A DNA stretch of 10,169 bases from contig USBM01000062.1 of NCBI GenBank assembly GCA_900552885.1, positions 1 to 10,169 of the forward strand, read 5' to 3'. Position numbers and translations under genes: made by a program. Shown one piece after another: positions 7,424 to 10,169 of the stretch. Position 1 is the stretch's first letter. The number at the start of each line of letters is the position of its first letter. Origin of the DNA: an uncultured Clostridium sp. GTDB taxonomy: Bacteria > Bacillota > Clostridia > Lachnospirales > Lachnospiraceae. The notes under the pieces are model-generated. The model was not told where the DNA came from and did not search any database. It saw nothing but the letters and a program-made list of their open reading frames with translations.

Positions 7424-8455
7424 ATGAGGCACTACAATATAACGATATGGATATTTTTGATTGTAATGATGACTTTTTTATCCGGTTGTGCAAAGCAGGA
7501 GACAAGCACACATCAGACGCTGCGGGTAGGGGTTGTACTATATACACAGGATGATCCGTTTATCAATGCATTGACAGATTGCCTGAAAGCGAATTTTGAG
7601 GAGCGGGAATCGGATGATCTGAAGATCATCATGACGGTTCGGGATGGCAAGAATGATCAGTCCGAACAGAATGATATAGTGCAGGAGATTATCGATGCCG
7701 GTTGTGATGTGCTTTGTGTTGGTCTTGTAGACAGAACAGAGCCATCAGCCATTATTGAAATGGCACAGGGGCAGGATATTCCGGTTATCTTTTTTAACAG
7801 GGAGCCGGTTCGGGAAGACCTTATGCAATGGGATCAATTGTATTATGTTGGGGCAGAGGCGGAACAATCCGGAATCATGCAGGGAGAACTTGCGGCAGGC
7901 CTTATACAGGAGAACAAGGAAATTGACCGCAATCGGGATGGCAGGATTCAATATGTGATATTGGAAGGAGAGGCAGGACATCAGGATACGATCATACGTA
8001 CCGATAGCGTTGTGGAGACATTGATGGACGAAGGAGTCAAACTGGAAAAGTTAAGCTATCAATTTGCAGATTGGAAACGATCGCAGGCAGAGAATAAGAT
8101 GACACAGTTGATCGACCAGTACGGGGACAAGATAGAATTGGTATTGTCCAATAATGATGAGATGGCATTAGGTGCTGTGGATGCTTATAATAATCTTGGT
8201 TATACGGAAGAGAAGCAGCCGGCCATTTTTGGAATTGATGGGTTGGAGGATGCATTAGCTGCCGTGCAGGAGGGAAATATTCAGGGAACCGTCTATAACG
8301 ACAAGGAAGGACAGGCTGCACAGATTGCGAATCTTGCCCTGAATCTGTTTCAGAATAGTTCATTAACGCAGTATGATTTTCAGGATCAACGATATATCTT
8401 CCTACCGTATCAGAAGGTAGATGCATCGAATGTTGCAGATTATCAGAAACAGTAA
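7424..8455 (+). CDS. mglB: Glucose/galactose-binding lipoprotein (MglB/GGBP-like)
   Basis: This 343-residue sugar-binding protein has a lipobox LSGC with Cys22, so it should be lipid-anchored outside the membrane. Compared from memory with E. coli MglB, every sugar contact is kept: D44 and F46 (DDPF), N125 (FFNREP), H186, D188 and R192 (GHQDTIIR), W217, N244 (SNND), D272 (GIDGLEDAL) and N292 (YNDKEGQA). The calcium loop is also kept (D168, N170, D172, Q176 in DRNRDGRIQ, plus E238). It should bind glucose or galactose. The start is the ATG at 7424, 7 bases after AGGAGG (7411-7416); an ATG at 7420 is in another frame. It lies 23 bases after the anchored binding protein. It could supply the Mgl importer or feed the sensor kinase. 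Importer operons usually carry their binding protein upstream of mglA, so this may be a second copy. Confidence 0.9.
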   Translation: MRHYNITIWIFLIVMMTFLSGCAKQETSTHQTLRVGVVLYTQDDPFINALTDCLKANFEERESDDLKIIMTVRDGKNDQSEQNDIVQEIIDAGCDVLCVGLVDRTEPSAIIEMAQGQDIPVIFFNREPVREDLMQWDQLYYVGAEAEQSGIMQGELAAGLIQENKEIDRNRDGRIQYVILEGEAGHQDTIIRTDSVVETLMDEGVKLEKLSYQFADWKRSQAENKMTQLIDQYGDKIELVLSNNDEMALGAVDAYNNLGYTEEKQPAIFGIDGLEDALAAVQEGNIQGTVYNDKEGQAAQIANLALNLFQNSSLTQYDFQDQRYIFLPYQKVDASNVADYQKQ

Positions 8456-8479
8456 ATGATGGGAAAGGATGTATGAGAT

Positions 8480-9067
8480 ATGAGTCAGATGGAGAAAGAA
8501 GCAGATTGGACAGTGGATTATTATATGGAATTAGATCCGGAAAGAAGACAGATAATATTAAATGAACATATAATGGAACCACTAACCGAAGCGGATGAAT
8601 ACCGGAAAACATTATGGATTGCACGATATGGAAAACGAAGACCGAATAAGGATGTCTTTGTTGGATATCTTATGAATCTCAAGTATATTGCAGAGAGTGG
8701 AAGTGTTGACCTTGGTGGTCAGAAGAAGAAACTTGCAGCAGAGGTGATTCATGGTCTGGGTCTGTATGAGATTGAGAAACAGAGTGAGGAACATAAGGCA
8801 ATTCTATACGCAGAACTTAAGAATACCTGTTTGAAGTATATTGATATCAGTGCGAAGGGACGTGGATTTACGTCAGTTCTGTTTGGCATGGGACAGTTGG
8901 ATGATGAAAGTGTCGCGAAGAAGATTGCAGATCAGTTAAGTACAGTTGTGTATACCGCACCGCATATACTTCATATGGATAAGGAATTTGCGTTTTTACA
9001 AAAGGCGGCAGTGGAGGCATTCCGTTCGGTCTATCCGAACCGGGAACATTTCCTTAAAAAATGTTAG
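8480..9067 (+). CDS. Uncharacterised small protein (about 195 aa), conserved-looking, unknown function
   Basis: I do not recognise a characterised family; it recalls uncharacterised Lachnospiraceae proteins (possibly DUF6553, low certainty). It is soluble, with no signal peptide or membrane segment, and probably mostly helical. The N-terminal part has a charged segment (about 20-70, with YRKTLWIARYGKRRPN). A central segment contains LGGQKKKLAAEVIHGLGL (about 76-93), and a Gly-rich stretch lies near 123-137 (SAKGRGFTSVLFGMGQL). It ends with the charged FLKKC. The ATG at 8480 follows AAAGGA at 8464-8469 by 10 bases, 24 bases after the lipoprotein stop, so it is probably the last gene of the sensor operon. 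No hairpin with a T tract follows it. A role in sugar sensing is suggested only by position. Confidence 0.75.
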   Translation: MSQMEKEADWTVDYYMELDPERRQIILNEHIMEPLTEADEYRKTLWIARYGKRRPNKDVFVGYLMNLKYIAESGSVDLGGQKKKLAAEVIHGLGLYEIEKQSEEHKAILYAELKNTCLKYIDISAKGRGFTSVLFGMGQLDDESVAKKIADQLSTVVYTAPHILHMDKEFAFLQKAAVEAFRSVYPNREHFLKKC

Positions 9068-9113
9068 TACCAAGATATTTGTCAGACATGAAGAAAAGAA
9101 ACAGGTTTTAGTT

Positions 9114-9122
9114 TGATATTAT
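9114..9122 (+). promoter_or_regulatory. Possible extended -10 promoter for the YaiI/YqxD gene
   Basis: TGATATTAT gives an extended -10 (TG, one base, then TATTAT at 9117-9122). It lies 21 bases before the ATG at 9144, leaving room for the ribosome site GGAGGAG at 9132-9138 with 5 bases between. No good -35 lies 17 bases upstream; a TTGTCA at 9079-9084 is too far away. Confidence 0.4.
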
Positions 9123-9143
9123 AAGTAATATGGAGGAGATACG

Positions 9144-9590
9144 ATGCAGATATTTGTGGATGCGGATGCGTGTCCGGTCGTAGATATTGTAGAGCATGTT
9201 GCTAAGAAATACCATATCCCGGTTACACTGTTGTGCGATACGAATCATGTATTGCAATCGGACTATAGCGAAGTCATTGTTATCGGTGCCGGAGCGGATG
9301 CTGTTGACTATAAGCTGATCAGCATTTGCCACAAAGGAGATATCGTGGTTTCTCAGGATTACGGAGTGGCAGCCATGGCATTAGGAAAGGGGGCTTATGC
9401 CATTCATCAGTCCGGTAAATGGTATACGGACGATAATATCGACCAGATGCTGATGGAACGACACCTGAATAAGAAGGCGAGAAGAAGCTCACATAAGAAT
9501 CATATGAAGGGACCAAGGAAGAGAACGACAGAGGATGATGAAAGATTTGAGAAGTCGTTTGAACAGCTCGTGCTGAAGGCGTTGTCTTAG
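9144..9590 (+). CDS. yqxD: YaiI/YqxD family protein (UPF0178, DUF188; PIN-like fold)
   Basis: The length is 148 residues, typical for the family. The family signature is clear: the N-terminal MQIFVDADACPV holds the conserved acidic residues and Cys. In the middle are the GADAVDYKLIS segment, then SQDYGVAAMALGKGAYAIHQ and the WYTDDNID motif. The basic C-terminal part (about 110-135, KKARRSSHKNHMKGPRKR) suggests nucleic-acid contact. The family is predicted to have a PIN-like nuclease fold, but its substrate and physiological role are not established. No signal peptide is present, so it is cytoplasmic. A separate promoter seems likely, since a 76-base gap separates it from the preceding gene. 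It appears to be an ordinary housekeeping gene unconnected to the sugar system. Confidence 0.93.
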   Translation: MQIFVDADACPVVDIVEHVAKKYHIPVTLLCDTNHVLQSDYSEVIVIGAGADAVDYKLISICHKGDIVVSQDYGVAAMALGKGAYAIHQSGKWYTDDNIDQMLMERHLNKKARRSSHKNHMKGPRKRTTEDDERFEKSFEQLVLKALS

Positions 9591-9611
9591 GGTGTAGACA
9601 CTATAATTTTT

Positions 9612-9646
9612 GAATCGTTAGTTATATGCAGAGTTATAATCGATTC
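9612..9646 (+). repeat. Imperfect inverted repeat downstream of the YaiI/YqxD gene
   Basis: GAATCGTTA (9612-9620) can pair with TAATCGATTC (9637-9646), leaving one bulged base. It is AT-rich and not followed by a T tract, so it is not a good terminator. Two TATAAT hexamers occur nearby (9602-9607 and 9635-9640), without convincing -35 boxes at standard spacing. Confidence 0.25.
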
Positions 9647-9660
9647 CGGGGGTGCTTTAA

Positions 9661-9678
9661 TCTTACAATATTGTAAGA
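9661..9678. promoter_or_regulatory. Perfect 18-bp palindrome, candidate operator
   Basis: TCTTACAATATTGTAAGA is its own reverse complement over all 18 bases. With no loop it makes a poor RNA hairpin but a good site for a dimeric repressor. The TTACA...TGTAA half-sites are compatible with several Firmicute regulator classes, and I cannot choose one. It lies 40 bases before a terminator and about 380 bases before the next gene. Confidence 0.4.
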
Positions 9679-9717
9679 ATCCTTGTCACGGAAATGTAAT
9701 CTTGATCTTATATAATA

Positions 9718-9747
9718 AAGATATCACAACAAAGTGGTATCTTTTTT
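9718..9747 (+). terminator. Rho-independent terminator
   Basis: AAGATATCAC (9718-9727) pairs with GTGGTATCTT (9734-9743), ten pairs including one G-U, with the loop AACAAA. It runs into six T residues (9742-9747). This is a conventional intrinsic terminator on the + strand, most simply ending transcription from the YaiI/YqxD gene 128 bases upstream. Confidence 0.8.
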
Positions 9748-9771
9748 GTTACCATTTTTATCGTTAGACGA

Positions 9772-9797
9772 CCACACCGAATTGGCATCGGGCGTGG
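9772..9797 (+). other. Hairpin upstream of the structured RNA block
   Basis: CCAC (9772-9775) pairs with GTGG (9794-9797), and CCGA (9777-9780) with TCGG (9788-9791). A small internal loop separates them and a 7-base loop closes the hairpin. It may be a 5' domain of the structured RNA that follows, or independent of it. Confidence 0.35.
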
Positions 9798-9803
9798 CGA
9801 ATC

Positions 9804-10028
9804 ATGTCAGGCATATTGACAGGGCAGATGTAATTCCGGGTAGTGTAGATTGCGGGTGGGGCTTGTATGTGATAACAAGTGCGACCTTTATGCTGTGGAA
9901 GTGAGACTCAGCAAGAATCGAAGCCCTCAAGCTGAGATTTCTTGTGTGTTTGAGGCTCACTGGAACGGGTAGCATAACCGGAGCACGGTTATCATCTATA
10001 AGCCCCACCCGCTCATACCACCTGACAT
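9804..10028 (+). ncRNA. Candidate structured RNA with long closing helix and apical pseudoknot, unknown class
   Basis: Reading the DNA as RNA gives a nested fold. The outer helix is ATGTCAGG (9804-9811) with CCTGACAT (10021-10028). The main helix pairs 9852-9876 with 9988-10012: 25 positions, one mismatch, two G-U, starting with the perfect 13-bp GCGGGTGGGGCTT/AAGCCCCACCCGC. Inside lie GTGC/GCAC (9879-9882/9983-9986), TTATGCT/AGCATAA (9888-9894/9971-9977) and AGTGAG/CTCACT (9900-9905/9956-9961). The tip can form an H-type pseudoknot: CTCAGC/GCTGAG (9907-9912/9931-9936) and CCTCAA/TTGAGG (9925-9930/9950-9955) with no base between the two helices. A third pairing, CAAGAA/TTCTTG (9912-9917/9939-9944), competes. 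The block is more GC-rich than its neighbours and has no credible coding frame. It ends 34 bases before the permease start, so it may be a leader (riboswitch-like), a free RNA, or an insertion-element end. The fold is hand-derived. Confidence 0.6.
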
Positions 10029-10061
10029 AGGGGAAAAGTATTTTAAAGGAGAGAGAAGAGT

Positions 10062-10169
10062 ATGAAAGACTACAAACAACTTGCCATCCGTTATCTTAAG
10101 ATGAACCGGCGCCGCAGCCTGGTCACTATCTTTGGTGCGGTAATTGCAACTATGGTTCTATACTGTATT
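10062..10169 (+). CDS. FtsX/MacB-type ABC transporter permease, N-terminal fragment cut by window end
   Basis: Only the first 36 codons are visible. The pattern is typical of FtsX-like permeases of peptide or antimicrobial-export ABC systems. It has a short cytoplasmic start with a LAIRYLKMNRRRS amphipathic/basic segment, then the beginning of a transmembrane helix (LVTIFGAVIATMVLYCI). The ATG at 10062 is preceded by AAAGGAGAG at 10045-10053. Several codons (CGG CGC CGC AGC CTG) are more GC-rich than in the upstream genes, which may hint at a different origin, but the fragment is too short to judge. Partner genes, expected to be an ATPase and perhaps a two-component system, would lie downstream. 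Confidence 0.7.
   Translation, partial: MKDYKQLAIRYLKMNRRRSLVTIFGAVIATMVLYCI

Noticed and set aside
8037..8624. 195-codon open frame on the - strand
   Set aside because: It crosses the end of the MglB-like gene, the spacer and the start of the next + strand gene. Both of those have proper ribosome sites and one is a clear homolog; the antisense product looks non-biological.
9045..9065. AT-rich 7-bp hairpin at the end of the unknown small gene
   Set aside because: The stem is A/T-dominated, overlaps the stop codon and is not followed by a T tract; it is not a credible terminator.
9844..9972. Short + strand frame (about 42 codons) inside the structured block, considered as a tnpB C-terminal remnant
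   Set aside because: It has no ATG and no recognisable TnpB motif, and the same bases are better explained by extensive RNA pairing.
9802..10008. 68-codon open frame on the - strand in the structured block
   Set aside because: It has no recognisable domain or ribosome site and is made of the inverted-repeat arms.
1..10169. CRISPR arrays, tRNA or rRNA genes
   Set aside because: No spaced direct repeats, no tRNA cloverleaf with CCA end and no rRNA-like conserved segments were seen.

Overview
The window looks like chromosomal DNA from a gut-type Lachnospiraceae (Clostridia, Firmicutes). The reasons are moderate GC, strong AGGAGG-type ribosome binding sites, an MglA/MglC-type sugar importer followed by a YesN/YesM-type two-component system, and lipoprotein or membrane-anchored sugar-binding proteins. 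The genus is not determined. All identifiable genes are on the + strand.

Positions 1-2855 hold the end of a galactose/glucose (Mgl-type) ABC importer operon: mglA, cut at its 5' end, and mglC. The permease carries an unusual N-terminal extension of about 212 residues, charged and probably coiled coil, ahead of a normal-length permease core. Positions 2856-2992 contain a 12-bp-armed hairpin and an extended -10 promoter. This promoter starts a second unit (2993 to about 9067): a YesN-type AraC response regulator, a YesM/LytS-type sensor kinase with an extracellular Cache-like domain, two periplasmic-binding-protein-fold proteins and a small unrecognised protein. The first binding protein has a single N-terminal membrane anchor and lacks the usual sugar-binding residues. 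The second is a lipoprotein that keeps every glucose/galactose-contacting residue and the calcium loop of E. coli MglB. The layout suggests that sugar is sensed outside the cell by a binding protein and the kinase, and that the regulator then controls the mgl importer. This resembles the XylFII-LytS-YesN three-component xylose sensor of Clostridium.

Positions 9068-9590 hold a YaiI/YqxD-family (UPF0178) gene with its own likely extended -10 promoter. A noncoding stretch of about 470 bases follows (9591-10061). It contains a perfect 18-bp palindrome, a clear Rho-independent terminator, and a previously unexplained block at about 9772-10028 that reads as a highly structured RNA. Its main elements are a 25-position closing helix with a single mismatch, three stacked inner helices and an apical H-type pseudoknot. 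The block lies just upstream of the first 36 codons of an FtsX/MacB-type ABC transporter permease, which runs off the end of the window. The RNA block is the most interesting object here; I could not assign it to a known family.
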